In this document: one piece after another, positions 27,906 through 35,248 of the stretch
Layout: the number at the start of each line of letters is the position of its first letter
Numbering within the stretch: position 1 is the stretch's first letter
Assembly: GCA_964544115.1 (NCBI GenBank)
Contig: CAZJBP010000001.1
Location: 1-60,705 of the forward strand
Reading direction: 5' to 3'
DNA: 60,705 nt
Source: CAZJBP01 sp964544115
GTDB lineage: Bacteria; Verrucomicrobiota; Kiritimatiellia; UBA8416; JADHWI01
Notes under the pieces: model-generated
Databases searched by the model: none
What the model saw: the letters and a program-made list of their open reading frames with translations, nothing else
Told to the model about the DNA's origin: nothing
Translations under genes and position numbers: made by a program

Positions 27906-28808
27906 CTAGAGGAGGGCCGCGCCGGCCAGAAGGACCAGAAGGCCCGGCGCCATCCCGGCCGCCACCGCCGCCGTGCCCTTGGCCTCGGCGGCGAACGCCG
28001 CGGCTCCGTAACCGACCCCCAGGCCCTCCGCGCTGATCATCAGCCCGGAGATGAAGGCAAACGCCGTGCCCCCGATCACCAGGACTGCGCCGAGCAGGGC
28101 CAGCCGGCCGCGCCCGGAGGTCGCACGCGGGGCGGCGGCAGGCGTTTCCCCGGGGAACACGTCCGTGTCCTCTTCCATGATCTGGTAGTACAGCAGCCCC
28201 CAGTTGCCCACGCGCGTGTAGAGCAGCGCAAGGAGCACGGCGCCGATGGCTGACGCGGCGATGAGGTTGTTCACCGCGATGATGAGGCCCAGCGCGGCGA
28301 ACGGAGCCATGCGCAACAGGTCCATGCCCCACCCGATGATCGCGCCGATGGCCATGCAGGCCGTGACCACAGCCACGCCGAAGGTCAGCCAGCCCCGGAC
28401 GCCGGAGCTCACCGGGTTGGCTTGCCCCATGAACGCGCGCCACAGCGCATAGGGCAGATAGCCGTAGATGAAGTTGCCGACGAAGCCGAACAGGCTGCCG
28501 GGCCCGAGCATTCCGCCCAGCGCATCCGCGATGAGGTTGCCGAGGCCGGAACCCCAGGCCGCCGCGGGGCCGAAGAGGAAGCTCAGCACCACCGGGATGG
28601 CGGCGCCCGGGCGGACCTCCGTCAGGCCGGGAATGATGACGAAGCCCTTGAACGGCAGCAGCACGGCGACGTAGGCCGCGGCACTGATCGCAGTCAACAC
28701 GACCATGCGCGTATTGCCCCAGACCTGGAACAGCTCGCCGAGGGCGGAGTGCGTACGGGGAACCGGAGCCACCGATCCTTGCGAATCAACCTGAGCAGGC
28801 GCTTTCAT
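27906..28808 (-). CDS. ECF transporter S component, extended, substrate unknown
   Basis: 300 aa, against about 170-210 for most S components. The core (about 30-210) has six hydrophobic segments, with EVRPGAAIPVVLSFLFGP and GNLIADALGG as the conserved S-component stretch and FGFVGNFIYGYLPY after it. A linker of about 30 residues (EEDTDVFPGE, then Ala/Pro/Arg) leads to two more hydrophobic segments at about 235-258 and 275-300. The first gene of an S-A-T operon usually defines the substrate, but nothing in the sequence identifies it. The gene order S, fused ATPase, T is as in ykoEDC, yet the sequence is not obviously YkoE. The N-terminal 25 residues are polar. Confidence 0.8.
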   Translation of the reverse strand: MKAPAQVDSQGSVAPVPRTHSALGELFQVWGNTRMVVLTAISAAAYVAVLLPFKGFVIIPGLTEVRPGAAIPVVLSFLFGPAAAWGSGLGNLIADALGGMLGPGSLFGFVGNFIYGYLPYALWRAFMGQANPVSSGVRGWLTFGVAVVTACMAIGAIIGWGMDLLRMAPFAALGLIIAVNNLIAASAIGAVLLALLYTRVGNWGLLYYQIMEEDTDVFPGETPAAAPRATSGRGRLALLGAVLVIGGTAFAFISGLMISAEGLGVGYGAAAFAAEAKGTAAVAAGMAPGLLVLLAGAALL

Positions 28809-29038
28809 GGGGCATGATGGTGTCGGAACAGGGCCGGGATGGCAAGGCGGCAGTTCTCAGGCGGCGCCCCAGCGGGGCTCTCACGACGCCGGGCGGCCAG
28901 ACCCACATCAGCGCCCCCATCGTTCTCGTCCTCGTCCCTCGTCGTCGTCCCCGGTCCGACCTTCGAGGACGAGGACCGCTGCGCTGAGGACGAGGACGAT
29001 TTGATTTGTCCGAATCCTTCTCCCGCTGAACGGGGCGC
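28809..29038. repeat. Inserted GAGGAC-rich element between 23-bp direct repeats
   Basis: CGGGGCTCTCACGACGCCGG (28873-) and CGGGGCGCTCACGACGCCGG (29032-) extend to 23 bases with one mismatch and flank about 136 bases. Inside, CTCGTCCTCGTC near 28926-28937 can pair with GAGGACGAGGAC near 28967-28978 and 28986-28997. The second direct-repeat copy contains the stop codon of the heptosyltransferase. No gene or recognised riboswitch precedes the S component here. Confidence 0.6.
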
Positions 29039-30007
29039 TCACGACGCCGGGCGCAGGATGTCGGCCGCCGCCGCCACAACGCCGTCCACCGTCACGGCGT
29101 CCATGCAGGCGGGCGGCGCCGAGCAGCGGCGGCGGTAGCAGGGCTGGCAGTCCATCGGCGCGCGCAGGATCCGGTGCCCTCGGCCGTAGGGGCCGGTGCG
29201 GACCGGGTCGGTGGGGCCGAAAATCGCCACCGTCGGCGTCCCCACCGCGGCGGCCATGTGCATCGGCCCGGAGTCATTCGTCACCAGCAGATCCAGGTCG
29301 CCAATCAACGATACAGCCTCGATCAGAGACAGCTTGCCAGCGACGCTGCGCGCCCGCGGACCGATCTGCTCGGCGATGCGTTCGCAGCCGGCGATGTCCG
29401 CCGCGCCGCCGACCATCGTCACGCTGCCGCCCAGCCGGCCCAGGATCCGGCGGCCGGCTTCCGCGAAGCGGTCGGCCGGCCAGTTCTTCGTGTCCCAGCG
29501 CGAGAAGGGGCACAAACCGATTCGCGGACGGGCCCCGAACCCGTCGGGCGACGGCAGCCGCAGGGGGAACTCCACGGAAAGGCGCTTGAGCCCGAGGTGG
29601 GTCACGATGTCGAGACACTGGTCCACGGCGTGGCGGGCAAGGCGGCGACGCCCCGCCACCTCGCCGTACAGCAGGCGCGCGCCTTCGCGATGGAACGACG
29701 GCCCTATCCGCCGGCGGGCCACGGCCATCCGCGTCACCAGCGCGCTCTTCATCAGCCCCTGCAGGTCGATCGCCAGGTCGTAGGTCTCCGCGCGGAGATC
29801 CCGCACAAACGCCGGCAGTGCCCCGACATGGCGGCGGGGGAAGCAGAAGGTGCGGTCGACGTCGGGAAAGCACTCGACCAGCGACCGGTATTCGGGCTGC
29901 GTGACCCAGTCGATCGACGCGCCCGTCTCCACCCGCAGGTTATGCACCGTGGGCAGAGCCTGCAGGATGTCCCCGAGCGAACTGAGTTTGACCACAAGGA
30001 TGCGCAC
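29039..30007 (-). CDS. LPS heptosyltransferase family protein (GT9)
   Basis: 322 aa from GTG at 30007. The start RILVVKLSSLGDILQALP is the WaaC/WaaF signature, and LDLLVTNDSGPMHMAAA with VAIFGPTDP forms the ADP-heptose site. It differs from the waaF at 17251 and may act as WaaC or on another polysaccharide. An in-frame GTG at 30043 overlaps the stop of the PIN toxin gene as GTGA; it would add 12 residues that are not typical of the family, so the downstream GTG is preferred, but coupling to the toxin gene is possible. A cysteine-rich C-terminus (CQPCYRRRCSAPPAC) is unusual and may bind metal. Confidence 0.87.
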   Translation of the reverse strand: MRILVVKLSSLGDILQALPTVHNLRVETGASIDWVTQPEYRSLVECFPDVDRTFCFPRRHVGALPAFVRDLRAETYDLAIDLQGLMKSALVTRMAVARRRIGPSFHREGARLLYGEVAGRRRLARHAVDQCLDIVTHLGLKRLSVEFPLRLPSPDGFGARPRIGLCPFSRWDTKNWPADRFAEAGRRILGRLGGSVTMVGGAADIAGCERIAEQIGPRARSVAGKLSLIEAVSLIGDLDLLVTNDSGPMHMAAAVGTPTVAIFGPTDPVRTGPYGRGHRILRAPMDCQPCYRRRCSAPPACMDAVTVDGVVAAAADILRPAS

Positions 30008-30039
30008 GGCGGGGAATCTAGCGGGTCGTTTGCCCCGTG

Positions 30040-30483
30040 TCACGAGGCATCAAGGGGATTCCACACGCGGATGAATCCAACGCCGGAGAAATCCCGCGCG
30101 TTCCGGGTTGCGAAGTCCGTCACGCCATGGTGTCGGAGCACGGCGGCCAGCCTGATGTCGAAGATGCGTCGATAGGCAAAGGCCGGACCGGACGCTTGTC
30201 GCCATACCTCATCCATGATCCCGTACCCCGGCACGACATCGACGATCCGCCACCGAAGGTTCGAGCGGAAGGCGTCGATGACCTGTGCTGCTTCCGGGGC
30301 GCCCAGCGGCGGGGATGAGACCGACGGGTTGCGAAGCAGGCAGTAGAGTTCCATCAGCACCTGCTCGCAGAGGCAGAAATCGTCCCGCTGCGCGAAGCCG
30401 CCCAGGAATTGCCGGGCCACTGCGTGAAACGGGGAGTCGCGGTCACAGGCCGCATACAGGATGTTCGTGTCGCACGAGGTCAC
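30040..30483 (-). CDS. PIN-domain toxin (VapC-like)
   Basis: 147 aa. CDTNILYAA at 4-12, an acidic residue in LMELYCLLRN near 46, and a late aspartate (FDIRLAAVL) followed by DFATRNARDF mark the PIN nuclease site. The GTG start overlaps the antitoxin stop as GTGA, showing coupled translation. The gene is followed at once by the heptosyltransferase start. Confidence 0.88.
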   Translation of the reverse strand: MTSCDTNILYAACDRDSPFHAVARQFLGGFAQRDDFCLCEQVLMELYCLLRNPSVSSPPLGAPEAAQVIDAFRSNLRWRIVDVVPGYGIMDEVWRQASGPAFAYRRIFDIRLAAVLRHHGVTDFATRNARDFSGVGFIRVWNPLDAS

Positions 30484-30782
30484 GCCCGCCCCGCGTTGTT
30501 ACCGTCGGGATTCCCGTAGCCCGCGCCACTCTCCGCCGCCTGCAGCCGTTCAGTGTGGATCCGTTCCCGCCAGGCGGGCCGGTCGAACGGATCTCTCCCC
30601 CCGAGGGGGCTGGCCGCAGGCAATGACCATTCCGCCACGGGGTGGCCGCTGGCCGGCGACACGGCAATCAGATACTCCAGCCCGCGACGCGTGAGCTCTG
30701 CAAGCGAGACCTCCGTACGGGCCGCCAGATCCTTGGCTCGCCTGTAGAGTTCATCCGGAAGTTGTATCTGCGTCCTTGTCAT
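30480..30782 (-). CDS. Ribbon-helix-helix antitoxin
   Basis: 100 aa. The N-terminal TQIQLPDELYRRAKDLAART then SLAELTRRGLEYLI is a CopG/MetJ-type RHH fold. The C-terminal half is extended and charged, as expected for the segment that binds the toxin. A perfect 6-3-6 palindrome at 30801-30815 lies 19 bases upstream of the ATG and is a plausible autoregulatory operator. Confidence 0.85.
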   Translation of the reverse strand: MTRTQIQLPDELYRRAKDLAARTEVSLAELTRRGLEYLIAVSPASGHPVAEWSLPAASPLGGRDPFDRPAWRERIHTERLQAAESGAGYGNPDGNNAGRA

Positions 30783-30815
30783 GATGTATAGTTTCCATCT
30801 ACATCAGTTTGATGT
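30783..30815. promoter_or_regulatory. Candidate operator of the RHH/PIN pair
   Basis: ACATCAGTTTGATGT (30801-30815) is a perfect inverted repeat with a 3-base centre, and GATGTA (30783-30788) mirrors TACATC (30800-30805). TTGACA on the minus strand (30813-30818) could be a -35 element, but no -10 hexamer is found at normal spacing. Confidence 0.5.
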
Positions 30816-30851
30816 CAATGGAAAGATCATCCACGCAGATGGACACCCGAC

Positions 30852-32348
30852 TCAAGGCAACTTGCGGGACTGGATATGGTGGACGATGAGGCGCGCCAGC
30901 TCAGGGCCGATGCCCGGAACGGCGGCGACGATGTCCGCCTCTGTGGCGCGGACCAGGCGGCGGACCGATCCGAAGTGCTTCAGCAGCGCTGTTTTGCGCG
31001 TCGGGCCGATCCCCTCGATCTCGTCCAGCGCCGACTCGCGCAGGCGGCGGCTGCGCAGAAGGCGGTTGTAGGTGATGGCGAAGCGGTGGGCCTCGTCGCG
31101 GATGCGCTGCAGAACCTTGAGCGCCTCGGAATCCCGCGGCAGGCGGATGGGCTCGCCCGGGTCGCGGTAATGGATTTCCTCGTACTGCTTCGCCAGCCCG
31201 GCCACGGGCAGAGACGCCAGCCCCAGCTCACGCAGTTCGGCCCGCGCCGCCCTCAGCTGGGTGATTCCGCCGTCAACCAGCACCAGGTCCGGCAGCGCGC
31301 CGCCCTCCGCCTGCTGGCGCGCGTACCGCCGCCGCACCACCTCGGCGATCATCCGCGGATCGTCGATGCCCTCGACGCCTTGGATCCGGAACCGGCGGTA
31401 CCGGCCGCGGTGCGGGAGCCCGTCCAAGGCACACACCATGCTCGCCACCGAATGGCTGCCGGAGATGGTGGAGATATCGAACGCCTCGATGACGTGCGGC
31501 GGCTTCGGCATCGCCAGCCGCTCGGCCAGCTCACCCAGTCCGCGCAGGGCGACCTCGCGTCGCATCTCGGGCGTGAGGGCCATGCGCGCCCGCTGCCGCA
31601 CGGTCTGGTGGAGCATATGCACCGTATCGCGCAGGACGGCCGCCGTTTCGAAGTCCAGCGCCTCCGCGGCGGCCGTCATGCGGTCGCGCAGCTCCTTCAG
31701 CAGCGCGGGGCGCTCGCCGCGCAGGAAGGCGCACGCCTCATCCACCCGCTGCAGGTAGTCCTCGCGGGTCACCCGCCCGATGCAGGGCGCGCTGCAGAAC
31801 CGCACGATGTCGTTGATGCAGTGCCGGTACGTCTCGGCGTCGGGCGTCTCCGGCGGGCACTTGCGCAGGCCGAACCGCTTTTCGACAAAATCGACGGTCG
31901 CGCGCGCCGCCGCGGCCGCGGCGTAGGGACCGAAGTAGTCGGCGCCATCCTCCCGGCGCAGGCGCACGAGCTTCAGGCGCGGGCAGGACTCCGCGCGGTT
32001 GATGCGAATCAGCAGGAACCGCTTGTCGTCGCGGAAGGCCACGTTGTACCGGGGGCGATACTCCTTGATCAGGCGGCCCTCGGTCAGGACCGCCTCGGCC
32101 TCGTTGCGCACGGGGAACGTCTCGAGGTCGGCGATGCTCTTGATCAGGCTGCGCAGTTTGGGTGCGGCCGAACGCAGGGTGGCGGGCTGAAAGTAGCTGC
32201 GAACCCGGTCGCGCAGCGAGGCGGCCTTGCCGACATAGATGATGCGGCCGTTGCGGTCGCGCATGAGGTAGCACCCCGGCAGGTCCGGCAGGTCCGCCAG
32301 CTTGCGGCGCAGGGCTTCAGGCCAGGAAGAGAACGATTCGGGCTTCAC
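30852..32348 (-). CDS. uvrC: Excinuclease ABC subunit C
   Basis: 498 aa, about 100 shorter than typical UvrC but with all parts: GIY-YIG nuclease (about 23-100, GCYLM ... IIYVGKA), a cysteine set C-x12-C-x7-C-x3-C (ending FCSAPC) near 165-190 like the Fe-S cysteines reported for UvrC, a UVR motif (about 220-250), the RNase H-like 5' nuclease (FDIS, IDDP, LVDGG, DEAHRF) and tandem HhH at the C-terminus. With UvrAB it makes dual incisions in damaged DNA. It starts with GTG directly after a TGAACCC-type repeat that separates it from the sugar-transferase stop by 33 bases. Confidence 0.93.
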   Translation of the reverse strand: MKPESFSSWPEALRRKLADLPDLPGCYLMRDRNGRIIYVGKAASLRDRVRSYFQPATLRSAAPKLRSLIKSIADLETFPVRNEAEAVLTEGRLIKEYRPRYNVAFRDDKRFLLIRINRAESCPRLKLVRLRREDGADYFGPYAAAAAARATVDFVEKRFGLRKCPPETPDAETYRHCINDIVRFCSAPCIGRVTREDYLQRVDEACAFLRGERPALLKELRDRMTAAAEALDFETAAVLRDTVHMLHQTVRQRARMALTPEMRREVALRGLGELAERLAMPKPPHVIEAFDISTISGSHSVASMVCALDGLPHRGRYRRFRIQGVEGIDDPRMIAEVVRRRYARQQAEGGALPDLVLVDGGITQLRAARAELRELGLASLPVAGLAKQYEEIHYRDPGEPIRLPRDSEALKVLQRIRDEAHRFAITYNRLLRSRRLRESALDEIEGIGPTRKTALLKHFGSVRRLVRATEADIVAAVPGIGPELARLIVHHIQSRKLP

Positions 32349-32384
32349 GGGGTTCAGGGCTGAGGGTTCAGGGCTCGGGGTTCA
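32349..32384. repeat. GGTTCAGG-type short repeat at a stop codon
   Basis: On the plus strand GGGGTTCAGGGCTGAGGGTT and the bases after it form four degenerate units; the last TCA is the stop of the sugar transferase on the minus strand. It fills the whole gap to the uvrC start. Confidence 0.6.
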
Positions 32385-33875
32385 GTACGCCCCTTTTGCA
32401 AAGAGGACCACGCCCAGGGTGCGGAGCAGGATCCGCACGTTGAGCACGGCGTTCTGGTTGCGCAGGTAGTACAGGTCGAGGATGCACATGTCGTGGAACG
32501 TCAGGTCGCTGCGGCCGGACACCTGCCACAGGCAGGTCAGCCCCGGCAGGCCGGCGTGGCGGCCGTAATGCCACGACTCGTAGTAGTTCTCGAAATCGCT
32601 GCGCGGCAGAGGCCGCGGGCCGACCAGGTTCATCTCGCCGCGCACGACGTTCCACAGCTGCGGCAGCTCGTCCAGGCTGAAGCGCCGCAGGAAACGCCCC
32701 ACCGGCGTCACGCGAGGGTCGCGGCGGATCTTGAACAGGCCGCGGCTGGCGGTCTCGTTAAACTCCTCCAGCGCCGCGCGCATCTCTTCAGCCCGGTTGT
32801 GCATGGTGCGGAACTTCAACATCAGGAACGGATGCTGATTCACGCCGATCCGCTCCTGAACAAAGAGGGCCGGCCCCGGGCTGGTCAGGCGTATCCACAC
32901 GGCCAACAGGCCCATGAACGGTGAGGCGACCAGCAGCGCGGCGGTGGAGGCCGCGGCGGACACCGCCCGGCCCAGCGACAGTCGCCACGGCGCCGGCGGC
33001 ACGTCGAAATGCGCCATCGGGACATTCAGCACCGTGTCGATGGGCAGCCGGGCCTCGTGCATGAGCACGCGCATCTCCTCCGACAGGATCTTCACCGGCA
33101 GGCCCAGACTCTCGGTCCGTTCGAGAATTCGCGTGACGGTCTGCATCCCCAGTCCGGGCTCCGCGCAGATGACCATGCCCGCCCCGTGCGCGGCGCAGCC
33201 CTCTTCGATGCGCAGCAGCACGGCCTCGACCGGCTCGCCCGCGGCCAGCGGAAACTGCGCCACGACGTGCACCCCGTGCGGCCGGGTGGCGTTGAGGAAG
33301 GCGGCCAGCCAGTCCGCCGCCTTGCCATCGCCCAGAAGCAGCGCAGGGCACGATCCCAGGCCCGAGCGCTCGTGAAGCCGCTCAAACCGCGCGCGCGCCA
33401 CCGTGCGAAAGAACAGGGCCAGGATGACATTCAGCGAAACCACCGTCAGGAACATGCTGCGGGGATGGAACTGGTTTCGGCTGAGGTAGAAGAACGCAAA
33501 GAACAGCAGCAGGGCGATCAGGTTCGCCTTGACCAGGCCGAGGGCGGGGCGGCTTCCGCGCAGGAGCCGGCGCCCGGCGTAAAGGTCGAAATAGGCGTAC
33601 AGGGGCAGGAGCGTCGCGAGGAGGAAGAACAGGATGCGCGGGGCGCTGCGCAGGTAGAAATCGGTGAACAGGGCGTCCAGCGCCCCCGTCTGGCGGAAGC
33701 CGAAGAACGTGTTGACGGCCGTGAAGAACCGCTCGCCGGCCGCGCTTTCGACGCGCAGGTAGAGGGCGATGATGTAGGCCGCCACGACGGCCAGAATGTC
33801 CGTGACCACATACGCAGCGGTCAGAACATCCCGGTGGCGCCGCTGCCCGCCGACTCTCTGTTCACGGTTTGCCAT
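32382..33875 (-). CDS. Polyprenyl-phosphate sugar-1-phosphate transferase (WbaP/WcaJ-like)
   Basis: 497 aa from ATG 33875 (an in-frame TTG at 33881 is also open). About five N-terminal hydrophobic segments (20-160), a cytoplasmic Rossmann-like domain (about 170-270), a re-entrant helix near 280-310, and the bacterial sugar transferase catalytic domain with KFRTM, the DELPQLWNVVRGEMNLVGPR block and a C-terminal WQVSGR. It transfers a hexose-1-phosphate to undecaprenyl phosphate, the first step of an exopolysaccharide or O-antigen unit. It is separated from rmlA and the NusG-like regulator by about 12 kb. Confidence 0.92.
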   Translation of the reverse strand: MANREQRVGGQRRHRDVLTAAYVVTDILAVVAAYIIALYLRVESAAGERFFTAVNTFFGFRQTGALDALFTDFYLRSAPRILFFLLATLLPLYAYFDLYAGRRLLRGSRPALGLVKANLIALLLFFAFFYLSRNQFHPRSMFLTVVSLNVILALFFRTVARARFERLHERSGLGSCPALLLGDGKAADWLAAFLNATRPHGVHVVAQFPLAAGEPVEAVLLRIEEGCAAHGAGMVICAEPGLGMQTVTRILERTESLGLPVKILSEEMRVLMHEARLPIDTVLNVPMAHFDVPPAPWRLSLGRAVSAAASTAALLVASPFMGLLAVWIRLTSPGPALFVQERIGVNQHPFLMLKFRTMHNRAEEMRAALEEFNETASRGLFKIRRDPRVTPVGRFLRRFSLDELPQLWNVVRGEMNLVGPRPLPRSDFENYYESWHYGRHAGLPGLTCLWQVSGRSDLTFHDMCILDLYYLRNQNAVLNVRILLRTLGVVLFAKGAY

Positions 33876-33949
33876 ATCCAAGGCGCCTGCGGCCTGCCGG
33901 CCGCGACATACGCCCGTCTATAGTGACTCCGCCTGTGTGCGGCGTTCAA

Positions 33950-33982
33950 GTCAATACGACGCCGTTGTCAATACGACGCCGT
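33950..33982. repeat. Two tandem 16-bp copies between nrdG and the sugar transferase
   Basis: GTCAATACGACGCCGT occurs at 33950-33965 and again at 33967-33982, the second reaching the nrdG stop codon. On the minus strand each gives TATTGAC. Role unknown. Confidence 0.6.
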
Positions 33983-34758
33983 CACGGGGCGCCACGAACG
34001 TGGACTTCGCGGGCCGAGTCCCGCATGAGTACGCCGATCGCGCTCATGCGGTGGGCCGGCGTGCGGGGGGTGTTCGCATAGGCCGGCGACGGCAGGTCGG
34101 GCCGGGGGAGAAAGGGCTGGACGACGTAGCGGCGCGCGCCGCGGATCAGGTCGCCGATCTCGGCCATGTGGTCATCCGTGTGTATGCGATCGAGGATGGT
34201 CGTGCGGAATTCGTAGTCGCGGGCGTGGCGCCGGATCAGCTCGACCGACGCGGCGATGGCGCCGGTGTCCGCGTGCCCCGTCAGCTCCCCATAGCGCGAC
34301 AGGCCGGCCTTCACGTCCATCGCCACATAATCGACCAGGGGCAGGCACTGCGCCAGCACCTCCGGGCGGGACCCGTTGGTGTCGAGCTTCACGGCGAAGC
34401 CGAAGCGCTTGAGGAACGCAATCAAGGCGGGCAGCTCGGGCGTGAGCGTGGGTTCGCCGCCGGTGATGACGGCTCCGTCGACCCAGTGGTCGGCCCAGCG
34501 CCGGCACCGCGACTCCAGATGCGCCCACGGCAGCCCGCTGCGCCGGCCGGCCATCAGCCGGGCGTTGTGGCAGAACCCGCACTGGAAGTTGCAGCCGGAC
34601 ACGAACAGCACCGCCGCCAGCCGGCCCGGAAAGTCGACCATCGTCGGGGCCTTGAGGTGCCCGAAGACCGGGGAGAGCGCGACGGCGGGAGCCTGCGGAG
34701 ACGGGGGTGCGCGGAGGGCGGGCGGGCGCTCCTCGGTCAGCGTTTCCGTGTTCAGCAT
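33982..34758 (-). CDS. nrdG: Anaerobic ribonucleotide reductase activating enzyme
   Basis: 258 aa radical SAM protein. The cluster motif C56-NFQ-C60-GF-C63 binds the [4Fe-4S] that cleaves S-adenosylmethionine, and ITGGEPTL is the SAM-binding GGE motif. NrdG installs the glycyl radical on NrdD. The first 30 residues are Pro/Ala-rich and probably disordered. It ends the operon nrdD-redoxin-nrdG. It is longer than E. coli NrdG (154 aa) and resembles the PflA-like longer NrdG type. Confidence 0.92.
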   Translation of the reverse strand: MLNTETLTEERPPALRAPPSPQAPAVALSPVFGHLKAPTMVDFPGRLAAVLFVSGCNFQCGFCHNARLMAGRRSGLPWAHLESRCRRWADHWVDGAVITGGEPTLTPELPALIAFLKRFGFAVKLDTNGSRPEVLAQCLPLVDYVAMDVKAGLSRYGELTGHADTGAIAASVELIRRHARDYEFRTTILDRIHTDDHMAEIGDLIRGARRYVVQPFLPRPDLPSPAYANTPRTPAHRMSAIGVLMRDSAREVHVRGAP

Positions 34759-34799
34759 TTCAGCATGCCCGCGTTTCAGCGTCTCAGCTTGCGTTCAAC

Positions 34800-35213
34800 T
34801 CATGCGGCCGTCGCGGCCGCCGGCAACGACTCGGCCAGCACGGCGGTCAGCATGCGCGGCGAGATCAGGCCGCGGCCCTGCTCGGAGTAGTCCGTCTGCA
34901 GCCCCTGGTACGTGTACAGCCGCGCAGCCCCGCACACCTCGTCGGGCGCGCCCGGCCGGGGGTTGACCACCGGCTCGTACTCCCCCGTCTCCGGGTTCAG
35001 CCGCGTGACGAGCAGCGCCGGGATCCGGTGCGGGTTGATGCACTCGGCCTCGCTGAAGGCCACCATGCCCTCGACCGTCAGCACGTCGAAGTAGGCCTTC
35101 TCGAACGCCTGCCACTCCTCCCTCTCGAGCAGCTTGTCCAGACGCTGATTCAGCGTCTTGCACTTGTCACAGTCCAGCTTGCCGAACACCTGGATACGGT
35201 AGGGCTTTCCCAT
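34800..35213 (-). CDS. Glutaredoxin/NrdH-like redoxin of the class III RNR operon
   Basis: 137 aa. The N-terminus IQVFGKLDCDKCKT has a beta strand and a redox CxxC (C15, C18) as in glutaredoxins, and IPALLVTR gives the cis-proline loop. Position between nrdD and nrdG, 35 bases from nrdD, suggests it supplies electrons to the reductase. Class III enzymes that use a redoxin in place of formate are known (NrdD2 type). The middle insertion (NPETGEYEPVVNPRPG) makes it longer than NrdH (about 75-80 aa). Two further cysteines lie at about 58 and 93. Confidence 0.8.
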   Translation of the reverse strand: MGKPYRIQVFGKLDCDKCKTLNQRLDKLLEREEWQAFEKAYFDVLTVEGMVAFSEAECINPHRIPALLVTRLNPETGEYEPVVNPRPGAPDEVCGAARLYTYQGLQTDYSEQGRGLISPRMLTAVLAESLPAAATAA

Positions 35214-35248
35214 GGCGCTTCATGCCTCCTTCTTACAGGTCGCGAGGT

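Noticed and set aside
28809..29038. Riboswitch before the ECF S component
   Set aside because: I looked for TPP, preQ1, cobalamin and similar conserved cores and saw none; the segment is explained by the GAGGAC insert and direct repeats.
30785..30818. Sigma-70 promoter for the RHH/PIN pair
   Set aside because: TTGACA is present, but the only TATACA is 22 bases away.
33876..33981. Promoter of the sugar transferase
   Set aside because: TTGACA-like and TATAGA-like elements exist on the minus strand, but the spacings are 21 or more bases, outside the normal range.
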